This document shows positions 46,841 to 53,229 of a stretch of 64,000 nt of DNA, in pieces. The translations under genes and the position numbers were made by a program. The notes below the pieces were generated by a model that did not search any database, was not told the origin of the DNA, and was given only the letters and a program-made list of their open reading frames with translations. The stretch is from an uncultured Pelagibacteraceae bacterium (lineage in GTDB: Bacteria > Pseudomonadota > Alphaproteobacteria > Pelagibacterales > Pelagibacteraceae): assembly GCA_902552805.1 (NCBI GenBank), contig CACDIC010000004.1, positions 1-64,000 of the forward strand, given 5' to 3'. The first letter of the stretch is position 1, and every line of letters starts with the position of its first letter.

Positions 46841-48814
46841 ATGTGTGGAATTACAGGATTTTGTTACGAATTTAAAAATTTGAAAAATCCAATTTTAAAG
46901 ATTTGTCAAATGCTGGATTTGATTAATCATAGAGGCCCTGATAAGTCCAAAGTTTTTTGCTCTAATTTATATTGTTCGGGAACGGCAAGACTTGAGATTG
47001 AAAATATTAAAGAAGGTTCTCAGCCATATTTTGACAAAAAAGATGAAATTGTAATTAACTTTAATGGTGAAATATTTAATTATAAAGAATTAATTAAAAA
47101 ATATTTTCCAAATAAAGAGATAAAAACAGAAATTTTATTATTATTAGAACTTTTTAAAAAGAAAAATGTTTCATTTATTGATGAAATAGAGGGACAGTTT
47201 GCTATTTCGATATTTGATATTAAAAAAAATAAACTTTATTTATTTAGAGATCGTTTTGGAATAAGACCCTTATTTTACAAATATACAAAGAGTGATTTTG
47301 TTTTTGCATCTGAAATAAAAAGTATTTTTTCTTTTTATAACGAATCTAACAACACATCCTTTCAATCCATACTTAATACATCCATGTTATGGACAAACTA
47401 TGAAAAATTGTCTGCGTTTGAAAATATTTATCAACTAGAACCTGGATCATATCTTATTTTTCAACATGGTAAAATATCAAAGAAGAAATATTGGACAAAT
47501 TCAATCTATAAATTCAATGATAATGATAAAGATAAATCATACACTAATATCAAAAAAAATTTTTTAATTGATGAACTAAAAAAAGCTTTATTGAAACAAA
47601 TTCATGGAGAAGTTGGTTTTGCATCCTATTTATCTGGAGGTATTGATAGTTCTGTAATTGCTCTACTTTTAACAAGTATCACAAAAGAAAAAATTGATAC
47701 TTTTTCTGTTGAATTTGAGAATAATGAATATGACGAGAGTAATTCTCAAAAAAAAATTTCTAAATTTATTAATTCAAATCATAGATCAATTAGAATAAGC
47801 AAAGATGATATTGCTAATAATTTTGAAAATACAATAAATCACTCGGAAACTCACTTATTTAGAACAGCTCCAGTTCCGATGTATTTACTTTCAAAATTAG
47901 TAAAAGATAATGGTCATAAAGTCGTTTTTACTGGTGAAGGTGCAGATGAAATTCTGTTAGGATATGATATTTTCGCTGAAAATAGAATTAGAAGATTTTG
48001 GAGTAGAGATAAAAAATCTAAGTTAAGACCTCAATTACTTAAAAAATTATATCGATATCTTCCCCAATTTAAAAATTCAAGATATTTTGAAATGATAAAA
48101 GACTTTTATCTTAAAAATTTAGAGGACTCAAAAAATATTTTTTATTCTCATTTTGTAAGATGGGATCAATTTCAATCAATAAACAAGTTCTTTAATCAAG
48201 ATAAATCAAAAGGACATTATAATAAAGTTATTAAAGATTTTGACAATCTCTACTCCGATAAATTTAAAAATTTATCTTTTGATAGAAGAACTCAAATTTT
48301 AGAGATTGAAACGCTATTAACAAATTATTTACTTTCATCTCAAGGAGACAGGATGTCAATGGCTAATGGAGTGGAAGGCAGGTATCCTTATTTAGATGAT
48401 GATTTTTGCTACACCATCTCTCAAGTTCAGTCAAAATCAAAACTTTCAAACCTTAAACTTAAAAATTTACTTAGAGATTCTTTTAGTGAATTGCTTCCAA
48501 AAGAGGTTATTAATAGACCCAAAATCGCTTATCAGGCTCCTGAGGCTATGGCATTTTTTTCAGATAAAAAAAATCATCCTATAATTGATGAATTTATGGA
48601 TGATCTTAAACAAAATGATAATTTCAATACAGAAGCCTTTGAAAATCTAGTGTTAAAATTCAAAGATGCAAATATAAATCAGAGAATTGGATTTAGAGAA
48701 AATACCGCTTTTATAATTGGTTTATCGGATTTTTGTTTGAGAAAAAATTCAAAAAAATGGATTCATTTACCAAAAAAACAATATGATATCGATATTCAAA
48801 AGTATAATATTTAG
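46841..48814 (+). CDS. asnB: Asparagine synthase (glutamine-hydrolysing) family protein
   Basis: 657 aa. Complete N-terminal glutaminase: MCGITGF with Cys2, NHRGPD at 29-34, FNGEIFNY at 74-81, and RDRFGIRPLFY. Synthetase PP-loop YLSGGIDSSVIALLL with SGGIDS at 265-270; FTGEGADEILLGYD and SQGDRMSMANGVEGRYPYLD are conserved AsnB elements. Length matches the long AsnB forms found in cell-surface and natural-product clusters. In this cassette it is more likely an amide-forming tailoring enzyme than the housekeeping asparagine synthetase, but free asparagine synthesis cannot be ruled out. Confidence 0.85.
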   Translation: MCGITGFCYEFKNLKNPILKICQMLDLINHRGPDKSKVFCSNLYCSGTARLEIENIKEGSQPYFDKKDEIVINFNGEIFNYKELIKKYFPNKEIKTEILLLLELFKKKNVSFIDEIEGQFAISIFDIKKNKLYLFRDRFGIRPLFYKYTKSDFVFASEIKSIFSFYNESNNTSFQSILNTSMLWTNYEKLSAFENIYQLEPGSYLIFQHGKISKKKYWTNSIYKFNDNDKDKSYTNIKKNFLIDELKKALLKQIHGEVGFASYLSGGIDSSVIALLLTSITKEKIDTFSVEFENNEYDESNSQKKISKFINSNHRSIRISKDDIANNFENTINHSETHLFRTAPVPMYLLSKLVKDNGHKVVFTGEGADEILLGYDIFAENRIRRFWSRDKKSKLRPQLLKKLYRYLPQFKNSRYFEMIKDFYLKNLEDSKNIFYSHFVRWDQFQSINKFFNQDKSKGHYNKVIKDFDNLYSDKFKNLSFDRRTQILEIETLLTNYLLSSQGDRMSMANGVEGRYPYLDDDFCYTISQVQSKSKLSNLKLKNLLRDSFSELLPKEVINRPKIAYQAPEAMAFFSDKKNHPIIDEFMDDLKQNDNFNTEAFENLVLKFKDANINQRIGFRENTAFIIGLSDFCLRKNSKKWIHLPKKQYDIDIQKYNI

Positions 48815-48822
48815 TATTTAAT

Positions 48823-49083
48823 ATGAAAAAAGATAAAGTTTCTGATTTATTAATCACATATCTTAAAAAAGGTAATCCGTCTTTAGATAAAATCAAAGAT
48901 ATTCCAATGGACCAATCTTTAGTCGAATTAGGTTACATGGATTCATTTGGAGTAATTGACACTGTAACTTTTATTGAAAATAAATGGAAAATTAAAATTG
49001 AGGATGAGGAATTAACCAAAGAAAAATTTGGTTCTATCAATAAAATGGTTAAATTAATTTGTCATAAAATTAACAAGAAATGA
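48823..49083 (+). CDS. Acyl/peptidyl carrier protein
   Basis: 86 aa four-helix carrier protein. The phosphopantetheine site is the Ser of LVELGYMDSFGVIDTVTFIE (D-S-F in place of D-S-L). Acidic helix II and the KWKIKIEDEELTKEKFGSI stretch are typical. A dedicated carrier encoded between AsnB and a deacetylase means that something is carried as a thioester. No adenylation or ketosynthase gene is nearby. Overlaps the next gene by 4 bases (ATGA at 49080). Confidence 0.8.
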   Translation: MKKDKVSDLLITYLKKGNPSLDKIKDIPMDQSLVELGYMDSFGVIDTVTFIENKWKIKIEDEELTKEKFGSINKMVKLICHKINKK

Positions 49084-49835
49084 AAATTGATAAAAAAATT
49101 TTAATTCGTTTTGATGATATATGTGAAAATATGAATTGGGATTTTATGAATAGGTGTGAAGTTATATTTGATAAATATGATATAAAACCTTTATTAGGAG
49201 TCATACCTTCTAATCTTGACGATGATTTAAAAAAATGGCCAAAGAATGATAATTTTTGGGAAATGGTTCGTGCATGGCAAAATAAAGGATGGGAAATATC
49301 CATGCATGGTTATAATCATTTATATAATAAAGAGACTCACGGTCTTGATTATTTTGGTTATGGAGGCAAAACAGAATTTTTTGGAGAAAATTACGATATA
49401 CAAAAAAAAAAAATTTTGAAAGGTATTAAAAAATTTAATGATGAAAATATTCAGATAAGATCATTCTTTGCGCCAAGCCATACTTATGACATTAATACAT
49501 TTAAATCTTTACATGAGTCGGGTATTAAATATGTAATTGATGGATATGGGCTATTTCCTTATTATCAACATAAACTGATATTTATACCACAATTGTTTTA
49601 TAATTTAATATTTTTTCCTTTTGGCGTACAATCTACTCAAATTCACTTAAATATGTGGTCTGAAAAAGATATGAAAAAATTTGAAAATTTTATTATAAAA
49701 AATAAAAAAAATATTTTTTCATTTAATGAAATAATTAATCATACAAGTAAAAACAAAAGTGTTTTTATTATAAATTACTTATTAAAATTTGCTTTAAAAT
49801 TTATGAGAAGTTTTAAGAATAAAAGAAATGTTTGA
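49080..49835 (+). CDS. DUF2334-like polysaccharide deacetylase
   Basis: 251 aa NodB-like carbohydrate esterase fold. Metal-site Asp pair in ILIRFDDICENM and the His-rich ISMHGYNHLYNKETHG (HxxxxH), with later FFAPSHTYD that carries the conserved catalytic-loop His. Such proteins remove N-acyl groups from sugars or related amides. No signal peptide, so it acts in the cytoplasm, which fits a biosynthetic step on a precursor. Translationally coupled to the carrier protein gene. Last gene of the cassette, ending 43 bases before the 5' tRNA-Leu fragment. Confidence 0.75.
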   Translation: MKIDKKILIRFDDICENMNWDFMNRCEVIFDKYDIKPLLGVIPSNLDDDLKKWPKNDNFWEMVRAWQNKGWEISMHGYNHLYNKETHGLDYFGYGGKTEFFGENYDIQKKKILKGIKKFNDENIQIRSFFAPSHTYDINTFKSLHESGIKYVIDGYGLFPYYQHKLIFIPQLFYNLIFFPFGVQSTQIHLNMWSEKDMKKFENFIIKNKKNIFSFNEIINHTSKNKSVFIINYLLKFALKFMRSFKNKRNV

Positions 49836-49878
49836 AAATAGATGTTAAATCAAGTATTAAACAACTTCTTTTATATTG

Positions 49879-49917
49879 CCCTCGTGGTGAAATTGGTAGA
49901 CACAAAGGACTTAAAAA
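49879..49917 (+). pseudogene. tRNA-Leu(UAA) 5' half (integration scar)
   Basis: 39 bases identical to positions 51985-52023 of the intact tRNA-Leu: acceptor 5' strand, D arm and the anticodon arm through the loop. Identity stops at the end of CTTAAAA in the anticodon loop, after which the sequence is unrelated. No matching 3' half follows for over 3 kb, so it cannot be a functional tRNA. It has no copy of the tRNA promoter in front of it. Confidence 0.9.
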
Positions 49918-49973
49918 GTGTCGTGTTTTACTATTAAGATAATAAAATCAGCACTTCTAGTTAAAATCACTCT

Positions 49974-49995
49974 CGTGTAGTTCTCGTGTAGTCGG
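49974..49995 (+). repeat. Tandem 11-bp direct repeat, TCTCGTGTAGT x2
   Basis: Two perfect head-to-tail copies of TCTCGTGTAGT, 57 bases after the tRNA 5' fragment. A near-identical doublet is at 50805-50826, on the other side of the methyltransferase gene. One helical turn per unit suggests cooperative protein binding, as at arm-type sites of tyrosine recombinases. Confidence 0.7.
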
Positions 49996-50051
49996 TGGAA
50001 GACACAGATTATAGACTTCACGATTAGTAAAAGTGTGATATTTAGTACACG

Positions 50052-50714
50052 ATGAAAAATATTAATTCAATCAGAAAAAAAGAAGCAGATAAATATTTTT
50101 TAAGAAACAAAGATTCTTTGTCTGTAAAAGATGAAAAAATTTTCAATTTAATTAAGATTAATTCTATTAAAGCAAATAATATTTTAGAAATAGGATGTGC
50201 TAATGGAAATAAGTTAAATCAATATTCAAAATTATGTAAATCTAAAAAAAGTTATGGTGTTGATTTATCAAAAAAAGCAATTTTAGATGGAAAACGAAGA
50301 TATAAAGATCTTAAATTGTTGAATATTTCCAGTATTGAGATTGATAAAATTAAGGTAAATTTTGATTTTATAATATGTGGTTTTTTTCTTTATCACTTAG
50401 ATAGAGAACTTATATTTAAACAATTTGATTTAATTCATGACAAATTATCAAAAAATGGACTATTATTGATATGGGATTTTGATCCACTATTTAAACATTC
50501 AAATAAAGATCATAATACAAATAAATTAAACACTTTTAAAATGAGTTATGATAATTTTTTAATAGAAAGTGGATTATTTGAAATTGCTTACAAACACAAA
50601 TATTTAACTTCAAAAGTAATTTATAGAGATAAAAAAAAATTTAAATCTAATAGTGTTTCTTTAACACTATTTAAGAAAATTGAATTTAAAAAAGAATACC
50701 CAGAAAACATATAG
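50052..50714 (+). CDS. Class I SAM-dependent methyltransferase
   Basis: 220 aa. SAM motif I is ILEIGCANGNKLNQY near residue 38, motif II in YGVDLSKKAI, post-motif FDFIICGFFLYHLDRELIF and motif III in LSKNGLLLIWDFDP. The layout is of the UbiE/COQ5-like group of small-molecule methyltransferases; substrate unknown. It is a single gene enclosed between two related tandem-repeat doublets 49974-49995 and 50805-50826, which makes it look like a cargo cassette. No ribosome site; preceding 216-base gap holds the tRNA fragment and one doublet. Confidence 0.75.
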   Translation: MKNINSIRKKEADKYFLRNKDSLSVKDEKIFNLIKINSIKANNILEIGCANGNKLNQYSKLCKSKKSYGVDLSKKAILDGKRRYKDLKLLNISSIEIDKIKVNFDFIICGFFLYHLDRELIFKQFDLIHDKLSKNGLLLIWDFDPLFKHSNKDHNTNKLNTFKMSYDNFLIESGLFEIAYKHKYLTSKVIYRDKKKFKSNSVSLTLFKKIEFKKEYPENI

Positions 50715-50804
50715 TTTATTAAAAATATATTTTTATGTATTATGTAAATAATTTTTTAATACACGAGTAATTTGTTGATTATTTGTATCTCTTTTCATAT
50801 TATA

Positions 50805-50826
50805 AGTCGTGTAGTTCTCGTGTAGT
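50805..50826 (+). repeat. Tandem 11-bp direct repeat, second CGTGTAGT doublet
   Basis: AGTCGTGTAGT followed by TCTCGTGTAGT. The second unit is identical to the units at 49974-49995, the first differs in its first three bases. A further ACACGAG in the opposite orientation is at 50761. The gap 50715-50940 contains only these repeats and the next doublet; no gene longer than a few codons is seen. Confidence 0.7.
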
Positions 50827-50897
50827 TAATGAATTACAAATTACTTGAAAGATGACATCAAATAAATATAAGAAAATAAAGTTTATTGAATGTTTCA

Positions 50898-50919
50898 AAA
50901 CCAGTACCAAACCAGTACC
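50898..50919 (+). repeat. Tandem 11-bp direct repeat, AAACCAGTACC x2
   Basis: Two perfect copies of AAACCAGTACC, followed by TAAAGAGATAATATAAA. At 51880-51901 a related doublet (CAACTGGTACY x2) is followed by TAAGGAGATAAAATAAA. The pair therefore flanks the two small envelope-protein genes as about 39-bp direct repeats. Confidence 0.75.
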
Positions 50920-50940
50920 TAAAGAGATAATATAAACCTC

Positions 50941-51513
50941 ATGAAACGCTTAATAGCATATATGTTCCTGGTTCTAGTTTTAACATTAAGTCCTCAATCT
51001 TGGACCAAGGCTAATGATATTGGTGAATTTGAGATAGAAGGAATTAGTATAGGCGATAGTTTGCTCGATTATTTTAGTATAACAGAAATAAATAAAGCTA
51101 TTGATGAATCTAAAGATGATAGAGTCTACAAAGTTAAAAGTTTTGTTGAGCAAAAATTTAAAATATACGACGCTGTCCAAATATCTTATAAAGCAAATGA
51201 TAACAAAAAAATTATAACAAGTATTGCTGGTGTTATTTCATTTCCAAACAAAATTGATTTGTGTAAAAAAAAGATGTACCAAATTGATAACGATTTAATT
51301 AATTTATTTCCAAGTGCTGTTAGAAAAGATTGGGGAAAGTATGATAATCATGATAATTCAGGGCATTATTTTCCTATCACTTTTTATTTTGATGACGCAT
51401 CATTGGCTATGGTCTCTTGTCATGATTGGAACAAAAGTACTAGAATTGATGACAATTTAAAAGTTTCTTTGTTTGAAGCAAAATATGCATCATATGTAAA
51501 AAATCAAAATTGA
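50941..51513 (+). CDS. Exported protein of unknown function
   Basis: 190 aa. Signal peptide MKRLIAYMFLVLVLTLSPQ with probable cleavage near residue 23-25 (TKA). The mature part begins NDIGEFEIEGISIGDSLLDYFS, a pattern shared by small periplasmic proteins of unknown role, with two Cys (in IDLCKKKM and VSCHDW) that could form a disulfide. The GAGATAATATAAACCTC leader just after the repeat doublet supplies a modest ribosome site. Next gene follows after 9 bases. Confidence 0.6.
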   Translation: MKRLIAYMFLVLVLTLSPQSWTKANDIGEFEIEGISIGDSLLDYFSITEINKAIDESKDDRVYKVKSFVEQKFKIYDAVQISYKANDNKKIITSIAGVISFPNKIDLCKKKMYQIDNDLINLFPSAVRKDWGKYDNHDNSGHYFPITFYFDDASLAMVSCHDWNKSTRIDDNLKVSLFEAKYASYVKNQN

Positions 51514-51522
51514 TATTAAAAA

Positions 51523-51867
51523 ATGTTTACTGCAAAAATAATTATAATTACTTTCTTATCAACATTCTTTGGTATATTTCTAGTACAATATCTTGAAAAT
51601 AAAGTTAAATATCAAAAGATCCTAAAAATTATTTTATTAGTATTTATTATTTTTTCATTTTACAATTTTATAGCTGGTTTAAGTATGAGTTTTGGTTGGG
51701 AAGACCCTTTGTCAAACACAAGTCCAGAGCAAAAAGGACGAGCTGCTGCTAGAAGAGGAGGTGGATTAGTTTTATTGATCATTAGTTTCTGGCCTTATAT
51801 TCTAACATTTGCTGGAGCATATATGAGTTGGTTATATTATATGCTTTTTAAAAAAATTAGTGCATAG
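51523..51867 (+). CDS. Small three-span membrane protein of unknown function
   Basis: 114 aa. Hydrophobic segments at about residues 4-24, 33-53 and 75-108. A loop holds the charged, Arg-rich PEQKGRAAARRGGG. No family recognised. Forms a two-gene unit with the exported protein; both are enclosed by the 50898 and 51880 repeat doublets, so they may be a mobile cargo pair. Confidence 0.55.
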   Translation: MFTAKIIIITFLSTFFGIFLVQYLENKVKYQKILKIILLVFIIFSFYNFIAGLSMSFGWEDPLSNTSPEQKGRAAARRGGGLVLLIISFWPYILTFAGAYMSWLYYMLFKKISA

Positions 51868-51879
51868 GATAATTTAGAA

Positions 51880-51901
51880 CAACTGGTACTCAACTGGTAC
51901 C
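51880..51901 (+). repeat. Tandem 11-bp direct repeat, CAACTGGTACY x2
   Basis: CAACTGGTACT then CAACTGGTACC, 12 bases after the membrane-protein stop and 14 bases before the promoter copy that drives tRNA-Leu. The 17 bases that follow match those after the 50898 doublet with two differences. Confidence 0.75.
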
Positions 51902-51914
51902 TAAGGAGATAAAA

Positions 51915-51957
51915 TAAAAAAATTTTACTTATTCATCTTGTTCAATTATAAATATTA
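51915..51957 (+). promoter_or_regulatory. tRNA-Leu promoter, right copy of the 42-bp duplication
   Basis: TTACTT (51925-51930) and TATAAA (51947-51952), 16-base spacing, giving an expected start near 51959 and a 26-base leader to the tRNA. The whole segment is repeated at 44379-44420. The near-perfect match over AT-rich sequence argues for recent duplication or functional constraint. Confidence 0.65.
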
Positions 51958-51984
51958 GCATAAACACTCATGAAATTCACAAAT

Positions 51985-52070
51985 GCCCTCGTGGTGAAAT
52001 TGGTAGACACAAAGGACTTAAAATCCTTGCCGCTTGCGGAGTGCCAGTTCGAGTCTGGCCGAGGGCACCA
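51985..52070 (+). tRNA. tRNA-Leu(UAA), intact
   Basis: 86 bases including encoded CCA. Acceptor GCCCTCG pairs with CGAGGGC; anticodon stem AAGGA/TCCTT with loop CTTAAAA (anticodon TAA); long variable arm (class II tRNA); T arm GCCAG-TTCGAGT-CTGGC. It reads UUA, the favoured leucine codon in such an AT-rich genome. A 5' half copy lies at 49879 and a 3' half at 53170, so it has been an integration target. Confidence 0.97.
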
Positions 52071-52077
52071 CTCATAG

Positions 52078-53007
52078 ATGAAACAATATTTCAGAGTAAT
52101 TCTCGGCCGACAACATAAACACTTTCAAGATTGTTTTGATGGAAAATTTGTTGGTGTTGGCTTCATACCAGATATAGATTTAAAAAATGATTTAGTAGAT
52201 GACTGGAGGGAGTTTAATAAAAAATTTATTCCTATCTATTTAAAAAGTAATCCTGGTGCCCACAAAGTGAAAGCTGGTTTAGCATGCAGTGCAATACATA
52301 CTGTTGCAAAAAGAATGAATAATGATGATTTTGTTTTATGTCCAGATGGGCAAAGAAATTATAAAATTGCAAAAATTTCAGGAGATTATTTTTATAACCC
52401 AGAAAAACCATCGATAGTTCATAGAAGACCTGTCGAGTGGTTATCTACTACGATTAAGAGAGATGAAATGAGTGAAGCATTAAGAAACTCTACAGGTGCC
52501 ATAGGAACAATTTCAGATATTTCAAAACACGCTGATGAGATTGAACAATTTATTAAAGGTGAGAGTCCAATTTCAATATCATCTAAAGATAAGGATATTG
52601 AAAATCCAAGTATGTTTGCTTTGGAAATGCATTTGGAAGATTTTTTAATTAAAAATTGGGAACACACTCCATTAGCACAAAATTATGATATTTATGAAGA
52701 CGAAGAAGTTTTGGGAAAACAATTCCCAACTGACACAGGACCGATTGATATACTTGCAGTGAGTAAAGATAAAAAGGAATATCTAGTTATAGAGTTAAAA
52801 AAGGGTAGAGCTAGCGATAGTGTTGTTGGACAAGTGCAAAGATACATGGGTTTCATTAAAGAAGAATTTTTAGAAGAGGGACAGCGAGTTAGAGGTGCCA
52901 TAATAGCTTTAGAGAACGATTTAAAAGTAAAAAGAGCTTTGAGTGTTACTAATGATATTGATTTTTATGAATATAAAATAAATTTTGATTTGGTAAAAAG
53001 TAAATAA
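52078..53007 (+). CDS. PD-(D/E)XK nuclease (DUF91/NucS-like C-terminus, Mrr-type N-terminus)
   Basis: 309 aa. C-terminal nuclease core: ALEMHLEDFL at 181-190, D224 in GPIDILAV, E239-x-K241 in LVIELKKG, and Q252 in VGQVQRYMG, the order of NucS/DUF91 endonucleases. The N-terminal half, with DDFVLCPDGQRNYKIAKISG and HRRPVEWL, resembles the modules ahead of Mrr-type restriction enzymes. Probably a defence or modified-DNA nuclease carried by the island. Its ATG lies 7 bases after the tRNA CCA end with no ribosome site. Confidence 0.72.
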   Translation: MKQYFRVILGRQHKHFQDCFDGKFVGVGFIPDIDLKNDLVDDWREFNKKFIPIYLKSNPGAHKVKAGLACSAIHTVAKRMNNDDFVLCPDGQRNYKIAKISGDYFYNPEKPSIVHRRPVEWLSTTIKRDEMSEALRNSTGAIGTISDISKHADEIEQFIKGESPISISSKDKDIENPSMFALEMHLEDFLIKNWEHTPLAQNYDIYEDEEVLGKQFPTDTGPIDILAVSKDKKEYLVIELKKGRASDSVVGQVQRYMGFIKEEFLEEGQRVRGAIIALENDLKVKRALSVTNDIDFYEYKINFDLVKSK

Positions 53008-53070
53008 TGATAAAATATGAATTGGTAGATGTCAGGGATTTATGGTCTACTTACAACTACCAACCACAAG

Positions 53071-53110
53071 AATGTGCATTAATGTGCATAAGTGTGCATC
53101 AATGTGCATT
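53071..53110 (+). repeat. Four tandem 10-bp repeats, consensus AATGTGCATW
   Basis: AATGTGCATT, AATGTGCATA, AGTGTGCATC, AATGTGCATT, head to tail, 59 bases before the 3' tRNA-Leu fragment. Ahead of it an imperfect 11-bp inverted repeat lies at 53022-53032 and 53053-53063 (TTGGTAGATGT / revcomp TTGGTAGTTGT). Too short and too regular for CRISPR; fits protein-binding arm sites. Confidence 0.75.
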
Positions 53111-53169
53111 AAAAAAATATGAAGAAAATTAAAATGCTTGTAAAAACAAAACTATTGGGCTTGGGAGTA

Positions 53170-53225
53170 GACTTAAAATCCTTGCCGCTTGCGGAGTGCC
53201 AGTTCGAGTCTGGCCGAGGGCACCA
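53170..53225 (+). pseudogene. tRNA-Leu(UAA) 3' half (integration scar)
   Basis: 56 bases identical to 52015-52070 of the intact tRNA: anticodon loop, 3' anticodon strand, variable arm, T arm, acceptor 3' strand and CCA. Identity begins at GACTTAAAA and the sequence before it is unrelated. With the 5' half at 49879 it shares exactly GACTTAAAA (9 bases), the likely crossover core. Followed after 4 bases by nadK. Confidence 0.92.
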
Positions 53226-53229
53226 CTAA

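Noticed and set aside
49879-50050. Group I intron in tRNA-Leu(UAA), a known intron site
   Set aside because: The match to the intact tRNA continues past the usual splice point after U34 to the end of the loop, no 3' exon follows within several hundred bases, and a separate uninterrupted gene exists.
53019-53041. A second degenerate tRNA-Leu D-arm (TGAATTGGTAGATGTCAGGGA)
   Set aside because: Resembles the tRNA D arm only loosely, with a one-base deletion and several mismatches; it also forms half of a local inverted repeat. Too weak to call.
53071-53110. CRISPR array or plasmid iterons
   Set aside because: Units are 10 bases without spacers, only four copies, and no Cas or replication gene is nearby.
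49879-53225. Split or trans-spliced tRNA-Leu made from the separate 5' and 3' halves
   Set aside because: An intact copy lies between them, the halves overlap by 9 bases, and no complementary joining helices flank them. Insertion scars explain the pattern better.
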